Below the pieces are notes generated by a model, which made no database searches, was not told the origin of the DNA, and saw only the letters and a program-made list of their open reading frames with translations. From Vitis vinifera (lineage: Eukaryota; Streptophyta; Magnoliopsida; Vitales; Vitaceae): a DNA stretch of 64,000 nt. The stretch is from positions 4,496,501 to 4,560,500 of the forward strand of contig NC_081823.1 in assembly GCF_030704535.1 (NCBI RefSeq), written 5' to 3'. Numbering within the stretch: the first letter of the stretch is position 1; each line of letters opens with the position of its first letter. A program made the position numbers and the translations under genes. Positions 26,101-39,011 of this stretch are shown one piece after another.

Positions 26101-28229
26101 TGAACGACCTCATAGCACTTCTATTCATGCAACACTCCACTTGCAAGCCAACTTATGATATTCTTGTTTGTGTTAACTTATATTAATTGTTTTATTTGCT
26201 AACACATGCATCATCTTTATTAAAAAGAGTGAAGATATTACCGAAAAAACCAGAATGCATAAAAATATTAAAAAGAAGTGTTGCAATGTCAATATAAAGG
26301 AAGAACACATCCTCACCTTGTAGACAGGTCCAAAACCACCCTCTCCAACCTTGTTCGCTATCCCAAAGTTATTGGTGGCATTTAATATGGTAGCATAGTC
26401 AAATAATGGTAACCTTAAATCCTCGTTCTGGCCTTCTAGCTGCTGAATTGTCATGTCTGAATCTTCCTGTAAAGTGGAGAATGCATGGAGTCAATATCGA
26501 TTAGACCAGTGTTAATTAAAATGTTGGGTTGTAGGTAGGGATGGCCATGGATCCATTCATTTTAGAGCCAGTAAAACCAGAATCTGATCCAATGGCAGCC
26601 GAGATCATTGTTTACCTTGAAATTATACTGAGTTGTTTACCTTTCTTCTTAAGGACACACAAGGTCAGTAGAAGGCCTAGGAGAATCATTCCCATTATAA
26701 CTGCCAGAGTGCCCACAATGACCCATCTTGTTTTCTTCATTTTGGAGCTGCTATGTCTCTCTGTAGAACCATCTCCACCCGAGTGGAAAGCATGGCGCAG
26801 CCAAATTAACAAGATATTAAAAATAGGAAATATACAAATACCTCCTAGGAGGGACTGTTTGTTAAAAAAGTGGTAGTCTACAACCATGAGAACTAGAGTT
26901 TTGAAATTGCAGCAGGAACAGATAAATTATCCTCACCTAGTTCTGAGGCAGCCAACGTTATGGACAACTCCTGACCATTTTCAGCCAAATCTCTGATATC
27001 AATCAAGTCACCAAACTAGAGCAGGCATCCACTTCCTCCTTCACTGATATCTAAATAAATTTGCATAAGCAGTGCAAGAGCAGTTCTTCAAGCATGCTGC
27101 TGCGCATTCCTTCAGGTCCATGCTCACATTAAACCAGGAGTTCTGTGTGTCAGGCAGTTTAATGCCTGAGTACTTCAAAAACCCATCTCCATGCTGACAA
27201 TTCAATGGCGTCCTTCGAACGCATCCACTCGACCAATCTGCCATGGCCCAATCGTTTGGATATTTTGGCACAAATCCTTTCATACACTGACATTTTGGAA
27301 TGTCATTTATGTCACAGGTCCCATGTACACCATACGATGCATAACTGTCACAGTCGTCCACTGGTACGGAAGAGAAAATTATCCAACCATGTGTCTGATC
27401 AATCCATGTTAAACGTTGCGCATAGCCATTTGAGTTCAACACCAACCTTGAAACAACAGAGCTGTTAATAAGCTCATAAGTATAAAAAATCTCCTTGTCG
27501 TTAAAAATAAAAGCATATTTGTAAATAGGGTTCGGCCTTAATGCAGGAAAGCCACTGAAACGTAGACCATTCCAGGATCCAGAGCGAAATGTCACAGCTG
27601 AGCCATTCCTCCGAATCAGTTGAAGAAATCCACTTGGATCAAGCTCATATGTGAAATTACCCATAGAAGGGTCATCAGTGGTCTTCCATGATGACAGGTA
27701 CCGATCCAGGTCTGTTACTTTGAACCATGCTCCCTAGCTTCATGCCTGGTAGAAGAGTGTTGCCTGGATAATCAAAACTTTGCCATAGGAAGTTTTCCGG
27801 GTCACTGTCATTCCCATTTTTCATAACAAGATTTCCAGACTCCAAAAGCTGGGCAGTTGGATTCTGTGCAGATTGTGATGCAGATTGTGATGCATTAGAA
27901 GACCAGATGATGGTATTAGTAGCATTGAGAATAACCAGAGTTCCCTGGACGGTGACCTTCAAAACGCCGGATGAATCAGTGAGTGGGATGTCTCTGTTGG
28001 CAACCCACACCACAGTCCCAGTGGCCAACTTCTTGTACCATATCCCCAAGTATCGGTTTCTCGAATTCCCCAGACTGAAAAAACCCAGTTCAAAGCTCCC
28101 TCCAGCAGAAGTTATTGTGTCCCCATGACGAATAATTTGATTTGCAGTAATGGTGTCTACTGCAACGGAAATTCTTAAGATGAAGAATACAGAGGAGAAG
28201 ATGATCACAAGTCTTGTAAGAGCATCCAT
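23143..28229 (-). pseudogene. G-type lectin receptor kinase pseudogene lacking its last exon
   Basis: Exons: 28229-26937, 26772-26641, 26462-26317, 24022-23812, 23589-23352, and 23275 to about 23143. Exon 1 starts [13 protein letters not shown] but has a frameshift near 27700 (after MKLG), a second lesion near 27060 (in the ANSDIS segment) and a Trp-to-stop change in CLLWFGD. A 12-bp duplication gives a repeated SQSA. Exons 3 and 4 keep [10 protein letters not shown] and AVKRL. In exon 5 HRDLK reads HRDLN and DFG reads EFG, both predicted to abolish catalysis. Exon 6 loses homology near 23143, after SHPD, and exon 7 is absent downstream. Intron 3 is 2.3 kb because of AT-rich DNA. It cannot encode a working kinase. 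Confidence 0.9.
24023..26316. other. Long AT-rich intron 3 of the pseudogene
   Basis: This interval separates the P-loop exon from the lysine exon. It is very AT-rich, with short homopolymers and an (AT)n run near 24788. The open frames at 24674-24958 and 25279-25575 are low-complexity or have no domain, and I do not call them genes. It probably includes a worn insertion, since the same intron is about 0.3 to 2 kb in relatives that lack LINEs, but no element ends were found. Confidence 0.5.
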
Positions 28230-28619
28230 TGATGTCCTAATGCCTCAACACATGGTTATATATTCCCTAGACTAATGATTCATTTGAGCTGATGCCTATA
28301 AAGAACACTGGAAACCTCATGTGTGCTTCTTCTCGTCTCCTTATGCTTCTTTTTCTACATTATAAGAATCAGCACAGATTTTTCTTTCTTATTTTTTTTC
28401 TTTTTCAATGAGGAAAGACAAAAGGTCACTATAGGTTCCTTCAAACATCATAAGGAAAGTAGTTTTCAGTTTTAGTTATTTATTTATTTGATTCTTGCTT
28501 TTACCAATAAGAAGAAAGAATCAGCATAGGTAGGGCTACAAACAGCAAAATGAAGGTAGTTTTCAGTTCATTTTTCCCACCAATTTAAATATATAGATGG
28601 AGTATATCTACCCTGCAGA
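28230..28619. other. Upstream region of the pseudogene at 23143-28229
   Basis: No gene. The part next to 28229 resembles the promoters of sister genes in having an 'aacacatggtta' word just upstream of the ATG (compare about 34610). Confidence 0.4.
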
Positions 28620-29159
28620 TTACCTTGGATTCAATAGCCTTTTTATTTGTACAATGTAGAGAACAACATCAACCTCCAGGCACAAAAAAAGTGACAGTAT
28701 TCTTTTAATAGGCCGGCCATCCAACATTGGACTTTGGTTGTTGTCATCATCTGGTGCACTCAAATTTGATTTGCTAGGCTTCTTAAAATTGATACGTATA
28801 AAATAATCTGAAGGATGCCATGAACGGATAACCTGGTCACTGATAAATGGCTTGATTGAATTCCCTGTAGACTGGTCTTTAGACAACAAGACATCAACAT
28901 GAAATGTCTTCCATGGAGTGTCTAACAGTACCTGGAAATGGCCCCAGCTTGCTTGAGGAAGAATTTGCTTCCTACTCAATGAAAAACCAGGCTCTTTAGG
29001 CAGAGACAATGCACCCTCACTACTCAACATCAGAACCACAGAAGACACGCTTGGTTGATCATCTGGACTACTCTGTATACATAATACTAATAGTCCCAGA
29101 TTGATCAAGCACAACTCTTCTGACAGATTATGTATGTCCCCAATCAATGCATCAAACAT
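28620..29159 (-). pseudogene. Orphan last exon and 3' UTR of a lost receptor kinase copy
   Basis: The minus strand reads a recognisable C-terminal kinase exon ([45 protein letters not shown]). Key positions are worn: the usual DDRPSMSS reads DDQPSVSS and an extra residue sits in GLLVLCIQ. The frame then runs through what is 3' UTR in relatives; the stretch around 28705-28850, with the word 'taataggccggccatc', matches the 3' flank of the gene at 35227-39011 (around 34920-35040). No exons 1-6 accompany it: its left neighbour is the promoter of the pseudogene at 23143-28229, and its right neighbour is the true last exon of the gene at 29402-34594. Confidence 0.85.
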
Positions 29160-30874
29160 TAATCAAGCAAGACCCCTGGTAGTTTTCCAATTTAGATGCT
29201 ACCTTTATGACTACATCTTCCTAAACTGAAAAAAGATATAACAAAAAGGTCTGGCAAAGAAGGAACTGGTTAATATACTCTGATAGAATAAAGTATAAGA
29301 AGACGACATTGGGCATTAAACACAAAATTTTGTCCTCATTTAACAATGATTATACAGTTATAGGTCTTGAGACAAGACAAAACATCAAAATGAAAGGTTT
29401 TCTACCGACCCACTAATAGTGTTATGGCTTCAGTGCCTGAATATGATCTGCAATTCCTTGAGGAATTCCAATCACAGAAAAAACCAGGCTCTCTTGGCTG
29501 AGGCAATGCAACCTCACTGCTCAACATCAGAACCACAGAAGACATGCTTGGTCGATCATCCGCACAATGTTGTACACATAGTAGACCCACATGGATCGAT
29601 CGCAACACCTCAGATGGTTGGAATGTGTCCCCCACCATTGCGTCCATCAGCTCTAAATACCTACCTTCTGTATAAAGTGTCCATGCCTGGGCAGGTCAAA
29701 ACAGGATTAGCAATTTAGCATCAGTTTTACATTAGTGGGACAAAGAGATACTAATCAACACTTACATGTCCAAGAAGGTTAAGGCGGTGGTCTGGGTGAG
29801 AAAATCCTCTGTTTCTCTTCCCACTCACAATCTCTAGCACCATAACACCAAAGCTAAAAACATCAGACTTTACTGAGTACAGTCCTTCACTTGCATACTC
29901 CGGGGATATGTAACCTCTATAGGAAATCAATGAAAAATGAGATGAACTTCAAGCAATGGGGATGGAGTACTTGCAACATTACTAGATATACTTACAATGT
30001 TCCAACTACTTTAGTTGTATTTGCTTCAGTTTCATTTCCTCCAAAACTTCTTGCTATGCCAAAGTCTGAAATTTTTGGGCCCATCTCACTATCCAGCAAA
30101 ATGTTGTCTGCTTTTAGATCTCTATGAATTATTCTCAGTCTGGAATCTTGATGAAGATAAAGAAGTCCTCGAGCAATCCCATTGATAATAAGAAAGCGCT
30201 TAGGCCAATCTAGTTCCTTGCTTCGCCTTTTATCTGTCCAGTTTTTCCTGGTTCAGGTTAATCCATTCTGCTAATAGGATGCTTAAATATAAATTGAAAA
30301 TAATTCTAGATATCAAATCATTCATGGATTTTACTCGAAGAGAGATTCGGGAAGCAACAACATGTGTAGCAAAAACAAGAAGTGCAACATATTCCCATTT
30401 TCAATGACTAAGAAAATTTGCCAAAGGGTGAAGAATGGTTAATGGATTGTAGTAGAAGGGACCCAAACCCTTGATGGTTAAAAGGAAGAACCAAATGGAT
30501 GGTGAAAAACATAAGCGAGGATTCTCTAGATACATGAGTCGCAAATTCATCATGTCCCAACAAAAGTTTTCTTAGACCACGCATAATTGAGAGAAGAAAA
30601 GAAAAATCACTATAGTTAACCAGTTCAACTGAATATATTTGAGGTTTCTTTAGAGATTCAGACCAAAAATAAAGGACTCCAAGCTTTTGTTAGACATGTA
30701 TTCGTAGATCAGCATCTTTTCTTGGCCATGAATGCAACATCCAAGAAGCTTCACAAGATTTCGGTGCTGAAGATTTGCAATGTGTATTACTTCAGTTTTG
30801 AACTCAATAAGTCCTTGTCTGGAATCTTTTGACAGTCTCTTCACAGCTACTTCCTGCCCTTGTTGCAACAGACC

Positions 30875-32643
30875 CTGAAATTATCACTCAGTAAAATGGT
30901 AAACATATTCTATATTCTACCATTAGGAGAAGACATGTTTTTATGCTATTGTCTTTGCATTTTTTTTCTCAGCGATCTTTAAAATGCCTCAATATGCTGT
31001 GTAGTGACATGAAACATGTGAAAATCACATCATTAATCTGTATTATCATGACATATGAACAAAGGATTCATGTTTCCTAACTGGCAAATATTTTGTTTGC
31101 TGTGCTTCACAGTGATTTGGAACCTTATGTGTAAAGGGTCTTGCGCCTTTTCCAGGAGTACCATTGAACCCTTGGAGAGAGTGACTCAGAGTCCTTTTCA
31201 GAAATAGGAGTCCTATCACAAGTTATCAGAGCAAGATGACAAGGTTGGCACATATGATGGCCTTGTGTCAATGTATAAATTACTAATTTTGTTGTGGCAT
31301 TGGAAATTTGTTTCCACAAACCATGCTAAATCTCACAAGAAGAAAAAACAAAATCGCATACAAGGATATTTGTGGTTGGGCTTATAGGTGATTTCCACAG
31401 ATGAAGATAACGATGGATGAGGAAGTTCCAAAACTTGCAAAATCCTAGTCCCCTAAGACTGGATCTACCCTGCCTCTTTATAACTTTCTATGCAATCACA
31501 ATGTTCCTCCCAATAATGAACTCTAACACCATTACATATTTGGGTTACAAGAGAAGAAGATATTATCTAAAGAGTTGTATTTCCCATTTCAGCATCCCAC
31601 AATAGCTTAGGACTAATCCTATGGGTTTGAAAATTGACTGCAGGAAGTATTCTGCTAAGGACGGTACAAAACTAATTTGCCCAGATTAACCTACGATAAC
31701 CAGGACAGATCTTGGGCCATTCTTCTCTTTTTTTTTATGAATCAGGTCTTTAAAGATATTCCAGGTTGAATTCAAGACACAACCCAACAAATCACCTTGG
31801 CTCATCCAAGCCTTACAAACAAGAAGGTTTTGTTTGTTTAACACTTTAATCATGGACTTGCAGAGCCATGAGATACAAGAGACTCCAATCAAGTCTAGGA
31901 AATGCTTTTTCATATCTTTTGGATTCTCTGTTGTAGGAATCTGTATTCTGTGTGATTGCATCTCTGTTCAAGTCCACAATGACATCAAAATATTTGATCA
32001 TGAAATATCTGATTTTTGGTCAAATTATAGCATTCTGGCTATCACAATACACAAGTCAACTCTCCCTTTAAACCCAGATGAAAACCAACCACAAACCACA
32101 AAGTCAAACAGTTTGCTTCTGTGTATCTGACTTGTCCTTAAAGCGACTCTATACTGCAAAGTTGCTTCTCTAGTCAATAATGCTGCCAAAAAGAGGAAAG
32201 ATATAACCAGTCATAGACCTCCTTCTAAGCATCTACAGGTAAAGATGGTGAGTGAAGGATTACAATCTTAGAACTCCCAGAAAAATTGTCCCAAATACAC
32301 CTTGAAACCCTCTTGATTTGCCAAAATCTCAATTCCCAACATCCAACTTTCTTATATATTTGGGTTAGAAGAGAAGAAGAAATGACATAAAAAGATGGAA
32401 CGGACTGATCCTGGGGGTTTCAGGATTTATCTTAAGTCTTCTTCTCCTTAGGATGGCTACCAACAAAGCTATAACCACTGTCTAGGCATATTGACTTAGC
32501 CATTCTTCTTCAACTTTAAAGAAATGATAGAATTTGAATTCAAGACAGAAGTCCGACAAACTTGTTGGCTTTCTTCACTATAAAAAAAATAAATAAAAAG
32601 AAGAAGAAAAAGGGAGAAGGGAATAGAAATGACATGTTCTAAC
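30875..32643. other. Intron 3 of the gene at 29402-34594
   Basis: A 1.8-kb intron between the P-loop and lysine exons. Nothing coding is recognised; the short open frames at 31417-31605, 31686-31961 and 31834-32130 lack domains. Words such as 'gggccattcttc' recur in intron 3 of the sister genes, so it is a shared ancestral intron. Confidence 0.5.
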
Positions 32644-33324
32644 CTTGTAAACAGGTCCAAAACCACCCTCTCCAAGCTTATTCTCAATTGAAAAGTTATT
32701 GGTGGCATTCAATATTGTAGCCAAGTCAAATAATGGTAATTCTAGATCCTTCTTCTCCTCTTCATTTGTGTTTTCTTCTGAATTGTGTACCAGTTCTCCT
32801 GCAAAGTGAACACTGGGATCAATATAAACTTAAAAAGCTAAAAATTGCCTAGCATGTTGGAATGTGAATAGAGATGATCATGGTTGAGGCTCAAACTGAT
32901 TTGAAGCCATCCCTGTACAGAAAATAGTCAAATACATGAACTGGATCCATTATCAACTCCAGATCAATGTATCAGTCATACAATTGAGCTAGGTCATTCC
33001 CTTACACCCTTGTTTCAGAAAACAGAACCAGACAAAAGGTGGAATTTTCTATGCAGTGATACAAGTAACATAGATCTTTACCGTTTCGCTTTTGTTTCTT
33101 CTTCTTCAGAACATACCAGGTCAGGGATAGGCCTAGGAGAATCACTCCCATAATTGAAACAGAACAGACAATGACCCACCTTCGTTTCTTCCCCGTGGAG
33201 CTGCTATTTGTCTCTGTAGAGCCTTCACAACCCAAGAGTAAAGCATTAAGCAGTCCACCAAGGTATCAAAATAAGAAGAGTACATATTCCTACTAGCTAG
33301 TACATAAAAGGAACAGATAGATTC

Positions 33325-33330
33325 TTGCCT
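33325..33330 (-). other. GC-type 5' splice site of intron 1
   Basis: On the minus strand exon 1 ends ...gaattag and the intron starts gcaaga, whereas every other gene in the window has gt at this place. AG|GCAAG is the consensus of the rare but functional GC-AG intron class, so this need not block splicing, though it may lower efficiency. Confidence 0.75.
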
Positions 33331-34594
33331 AATTCTGAGGCAGCCATCCTTACAAAGAACTCTTGTCTATAATCAGGCATATCTCTGATATCAAACAAGT
33401 CCCCAAACCAGAGCAAGCATCCCTTTCCTCCTTTGATATCTGGAGTTGCATAAGCAGTGCAGGAGCAGTTCTTCAAGCATTCCGACTTACATTTGTTAAG
33501 GTTTATGCTTCAATATACGTTGAATTCCGAGTATCTGGCAGCTTCACACCAGAGTACTTTTTAAACCATTCTCCTCTCTGACAATCCAACGGCCTACTGC
33601 GAAAACATCCATTTGACCAAACCCCCATCTCCCAGTTGTTTGGGAAATTTGGCTGAAAACCGTCCAAGCAACCACATTTTGGAACTTGGTTTATATTACA
33701 GAAGCCATGCACGCCACAGAATGCATAACCATCGCAGTCATCCATCGGCATGGTCGAGTATTCAGTCCAACCAGTAACATCTGTCCATGTGAGGCGTTGC
33801 ACATCACCATTTGAATTTAGCACCAACCTTGAAACAACAGAGCTGTCAAGAAGTTCATATGTATAATACATCTCCTTTTCATTAAAAGTAAAAACATGTT
33901 TATAAATTGATTTCCCTGCTAATGCTCGAAACCCGCTAAAACGGAGACCATTCCATGGTCCAGAGCAAAACGTCAGAATCAGCCCATTCCTCTTGAGAAG
34001 TTGAGGATAGCCATGGGGATCAAGCCGATAAGTAAGATTACCCTTGGATGGATCATCGGTACTCTTACTTGATGATAGGTACCATTCCTGGCCTGTTGAC
34101 TTGTTCCTTCCAAGCTTCATGTTTGGTAGAAGAGTACTGCATGGATGATCAAAGCTCTGCCATAAGAAATTTTCTGGGTCATCATCATTTCCATTTTTCA
34201 ATACAAGATTTCCAGACTCCAAAAGCTGGGCAGTTGGATTCTGTGCAGATCGTGATGCATTAGAAGACCAAATGATGCTATTAGTGCCATTGAGAATAAC
34301 AAGAGTTCCCTGGTCTGTGACCTTCAAAACTCCCAATGAATCAGTGAGTGGGAAGTCTCCGTTGGCAACCCATACCACTGTCCGAGGAGTCACCTTCTTG
34401 TACCATATCCCCAAGTATTGATTCTTCGAATTCTCTGGAGTATAAAAACCCAGTTCAAAGCTCCCACCAGCTGAAATTATGGTTTCACCATATCTGATGG
34501 GTTGATTTACTGTTATTGTATCTACAGCAATGGAAATTGGTACGATGAAGAGTACAGAAGAGAAGATGATCACTAGTCTTGCAAGAGCATCCAT

Positions 34595-35226
34595 GGATGT
34601 TCTAATGTTTCAACACATGGTTACACATATCCTTGACGGATGATGCTATGGAGAGAATGCTTGAAAGCTCATGTACTTTGAAGTTCTCTCTTGTTCCATT
34701 GTAAAAAAATCAGTACAATTCCCTTCAAACATCTCAATTAACGTAGTTTCCAGGTCATTGACCACAGCTCCATAATTTTATTAATATGAGCAATCAATCA
34801 TTTTCTTTCAATATATATAGTGTACATTGGGGCTCAAGTATCTTGAATTCAATAGTTTGATTTGTATAATGTACAGAACAACATCACTCTCCACGTCTAC
34901 AAGAAGTGACAATATTCGTTTAATAGGCCGGCCATCAATTACAAGACACTGCCCGTCCAGTTGTCCTCGTCTGATGCACTCAAATTTGATTTTCCACGCT
35001 TCTGAAGATTGACAAGTATAAAATAATCTGAAAAATGACACCAAGAAGATAACCTCAAATCTTGTAGATGACACTACCCTTTGGGATGTTTATTATATAA
35101 AACAAGTACCTAACCTCGATACAAATTCCCAAGTCTTCAATTCTAAATCTAACGAAAATTTGAATAAGCCTATTGAATCGCCTGAAGACCGGGTCTTTAG
35201 ACAATGAACATCAACATGAATGTCTT
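34595..35226. other. Promoter of the left gene and 3' UTR of the right gene
   Basis: No gene. About 34595-34800 is the upstream region of the minus-strand gene starting at 34594. About 34800-35226 is the 3' flank of the gene ending at 35227, with the word 'taataggccggccatc' shared with the orphan exon at 28620-29159. The whole interval resembles 42441-42930. Confidence 0.6.
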
Positions 35227-38200
35227 CTATCGACCATCTAACATTGTAATGGTGACCCCATTGCCTGAAAATGGCCCCTGATTGCCTGAGGAGGACTGTG
35301 CTTTCCTTCCAGTGAAAAAACCAGGCTCTTTAGGCTGAGGCAGTGAACTGTCACTACTCAACATCAGAACCACCGAAGACATGCTTGGTCTATCATCTGG
35401 ACTACACTGTACGCATAAGAGTCCCACATTGATCGAACATAACACTTGTGATAGATCATGCATGTCCCCAACTGATGAATCAATCAGCTCCATAGACCTG
35501 CCTTCCATGTACAGTGTCCATGCCTAGAAAATTCAAAATTATGTCAACAGTAGATTTATCATAGTGAAATGAGGTCAATACTACTCGATACTTACATGCC
35601 CAAGAAGGTTAAGGGAGTGGTCTGGGTGAGAAAATCCTCTGTTTCTCTTCCCACTCACAATCTCTAACACCAGAACACCAAAGCTAAAAACATCTGACTT
35701 TGTTGAGTATAGTCCATCAATTGCATATTCTGGAGACATATAACCACTGTAGGGAACCATTGAACAAAAAAAAACAGGAATTTACAACCAATATAAAGAA
35801 GAATACTAAACAAAATTACTAGATATACTTACTATGTTCCAACCACTCTTTTTGTATTTGCTTCAGTTTCATTTCCTCCAAAACTTCTAGCCATACCAAA
35901 ATCTGAAATTTTTGGAGCCATCTCCTCATCTAGCAAAATATTGCCTGCTTTTAGATCTCTATGGATTATCCTGAGTCTGGAATCTTGATGAAGATAAAGA
36001 AGGCCTCGAGCAATCCCATTGATAATCAAGAAGCGCTTATTCCAATCCAGTTCCATGCTTTGTGTTTTATCTGCCCAGTTTTTCCTCAGTCAAGTTAGTC
36101 CATTTTACTGATTGCACATTGAACATGAATTAAAAATAATTCCATCAACCAAACATTCATGGATTTTCCTGAGAGTGTTCAGATAGCAACAACATGTGTA
36201 ACAATGGAAGAAACTGTGACTGATTCCCATTTTCAATTGATAAAAAAAGTTGAAAGGAATGCAATGGTTATCCAAACCTCTGTTAGTATAAAATAGAAGT
36301 GAGAATTTTATAGATACATGTGTTGCTTCCTGATCTTGTTTGCTAAAAGTTTTTCATAAACCATGTATATTGAAGAAAAGAAGAAAAACAATCACTCAAA
36401 CAGATTAGGTTAACCTAAATCTACTGGGGTCTTAGAGAATCAAACCAAAAATGAAGGAATCCAGGCTTTTGTTAGACATGTACTCATAGATCAACATCTT
36501 TTCTTCACCATGAATGCAACATCCAAGAAGCCTCACGAGATTCCGGTGTTGAAGTTTGGCGATGTATATTACTTCATTTTTTAACTCATCAAGTCCTTGA
36601 CCAGAATCTTTTGACAGTCTCTTCACAGCTATTTCTTGTCCCTCTTGCAAGATACCCTGAAATTGAAACTCAATATAAAGGTTAGAATATTCTACCATTA
36701 GGAGAAGGTTGTGTTTGTATGCTTTGTTCTTTACACTCCCTTTTCTTCCCCCCTACATTAGCTAGCAGCAGGTCTAGGCATACTAGCTCGGGATCAATCT
36801 GACCCCAGGAAGAAACCCGGGCCATTCTTCACCAATTTTAACCAATTTTGAACATGTCTAAAAGATGATCATAGTTGAATTTAAGAAAGAGCAACAAAAC
36901 TGGTCATCTTCAGCCCAGCAAAAAGCACATACTCTTACCTTGTATACAAGTCCAAAACCACCCTCTCCAAGCTTATTATCAAATGAAAAGTGATTGGTGG
37001 CTTTTGATACTGTAGCAAAGTCAAATAATTGTAACTTTGAATCCTCCTTGTGTCCAACCTCTAAATTGTATCCCATTGTCCCTGCCAAGCAAAGAATCAA
37101 ATGGATATAAATTTTGTCAGAATGTTGGGATGTAATTAGGATGCATGACCATGGGTGAAGCGCAATCCACCTTGGGGCCAGTTCAGTACACTGAAAACCT
37201 GAACTTGATTCATTACCAGCCTTAGATTAATGGATCAATCATGCAATAGAACCAGATTGTTCCCTGCTTCATTTTCTCAGAAAACAGAAACACACAAGTT
37301 CATATTTTTACTACTGTACATAGTGATGCATGTAATATGGGTTGTTACCTTTTTTCCTTTGCCTTTTCGTCTTCAGAAGATACAAGGTCAGGAATAGGCT
37401 TACGAGAATAATTACCACACTTGACACAGAGCCAACAATGATCCACTTTCGTTTCTTCCCTTTGAGGTTGCTACCACTCTCTTTAGAACCACCTGCACCC
37501 AAGTGGAAAGCATTAGACAGATAAACAAGGTATTGAAATAGAAAAAAATGCAAATTTCTGCTAGGTGGGACTATTGATCCTAAGAAAATTTGAAGTTCAC
37601 AACCATGAAATTAGGAGTTTAAATAACTGCAGTTGCAGCAGGAATAAAGGACATGATTCAGTTGGCATGTGTGCATTGTCAAGTATTTCCCCCTTGAAAT
37701 TTTGCCCAAAAACATGTTTTTCAGGTAAGGAAAAGAGCGATGCATACCTAATTCTGAGGCAGCCATCCTTACATAAATCTCCTGTCCATTTTCATTGAAC
37801 TCTCTGATATCAATCAAGTCACCAAACCAGAGTAAGCATCCACTTCCTCCATCTCTTATATCCAAATTTGTATAAGCAGTGCAAGAGCAGTTACTCAAGC
37901 ACACCGCGGCACATTCCATAAGGCCCATGCTTCTATTAAACCAGGAGTTCCGTGTGTCTGGCAGTTTCACACCAGAGAACTTTACAAAACCTTCACCATT
38001 CTGACAATCCAGGGGAGTACTCCGAACACATCCATTAGACCAATCTGCCATGTCCCAATCGTTTTGGAATTTTGGCACAAAACCTTCCATACACTCACAT
38101 TTGGGAGAACGGTTAATGTTGCAGATGCCATACACACCACATAATGCATAACTGTCACAGTCATCCTTTGGGGCGGATGAGTACAGGATCCAACCATTGG

Positions 38201-39011
38201 TTCGATCGATCCAATTGACACGCTGCTTGGAGCCATCAGGATTCAACACCAACCTTGAAACAACTGAACTGTTAACAAGCTCATAACGAAAATACATCTC
38301 CTTTTCATTAAAAACAAACTCATACGTATAAATAGAGTTCGGCCCCAACTCAGGAAAGCCGCTAAACCGAACACCATTCCATGGTCCCGATCGAAATGTC
38401 ACAGCTGACCCTTTCCTCAGAATTAGCTGAGGATACCCTCTAGGATCAAGCCGATATGTAAAATCACCTTTAGAAGGGTCATCAGCGCTCTTCCATGCTG
38501 ACAGGTACCGGTCCAGGCCAGTGACTGTGTTCCTTCCAAGCTTCATCCCTGGGAGAAGAGTATTGCATGGATAATCGAAGCTCTGCCATAAGAAATTTTC
38601 TGGGTTGTCGTCATTTCCATCTTTCATGACAAGATTTCCAGACTCCAAAATCTGGGCAGTTGGATTTCGTGCAGATCGTGAAGAATTAGAAGACCAAAGA
38701 ATGGTATTAGTACCATTGAGAACGGCAAGAGTTCCCTGATCAGTAACCTTCAGAACCCCTGATGAATCAGCGAGAGGAGTTTCCCTGTTGGCAACCCACA
38801 CAACAGTCCTAATAGAAACTTTCTTGTACCACATCCCCAAATACCGTCTGCTTGAATTATCCGGTCTGAAGAAGCCCAGTTCAAAGCTCCCACCAGCTGA
38901 AGTGAGGATCTCGCCATCTCTAAGAAGTTGATTCAAAGCTATCGTGTCCACTGTAAAAGAGATTCTAAAGATGGAGAAAACAATAACAAGGGTTAATGTA
39001 AGGGCACCCAT
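35227..39011 (-). CDS. G-type lectin S-receptor-like Ser/Thr protein kinase, intact
   Basis: Seven exons: 39011-37748, 37492-37349, 37081-36939, 36656-36446, 36070-35833, 35746-35596, 35523-35227; 815 residues. Signal peptide ([18 protein letters not shown]), B-lectin to about residue 165, S-locus core (RSGPWNG) near 220, EGF-like cysteines about 285-320, PAN about 340-420, membrane span about 437-458 ([24 protein letters not shown]), kinase about 500-770. Motifs: [10 protein letters not shown] (Leu where most relatives have Pro), [26 protein letters not shown]. The tail ends VTITMLDGR. It should act at the plasma membrane as an RD kinase. It is the closest paralogue of the gene at 42931-46931, with every exon the same length. 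If intron 1 is retained, exon 1 reads on for about 45 residues and stops. Confidence 0.96.

Larger units (their letters stand above)
29402..34594 (-). pseudogene. G-type lectin receptor kinase with a single frameshift in exon 1
   Basis: Exons: 34594-33329, 33222-33082, 32798-32644, 30874-30664, 30233-29996, 29916-29766, 29686-29402. Exons 2-7 have exactly the lengths and phases needed. Exon 1 is one base short, and the frame breaks near 33510, between DTRNSTYIE and the PAN core (ECLKNCSCTAY). Conceptual translation stops there at 363 residues, after signal peptide, B-lectin, S-locus and EGF-like parts. The kinase exons have [31 protein letters not shown] and SPEYA, all intact. Intron 1 has a GC donor instead of GT. 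It is either a very recent pseudogene, an allele-specific lesion or a base error in the sequence. If expressed as read, it would give a secreted lectin fragment. Confidence 0.9.
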
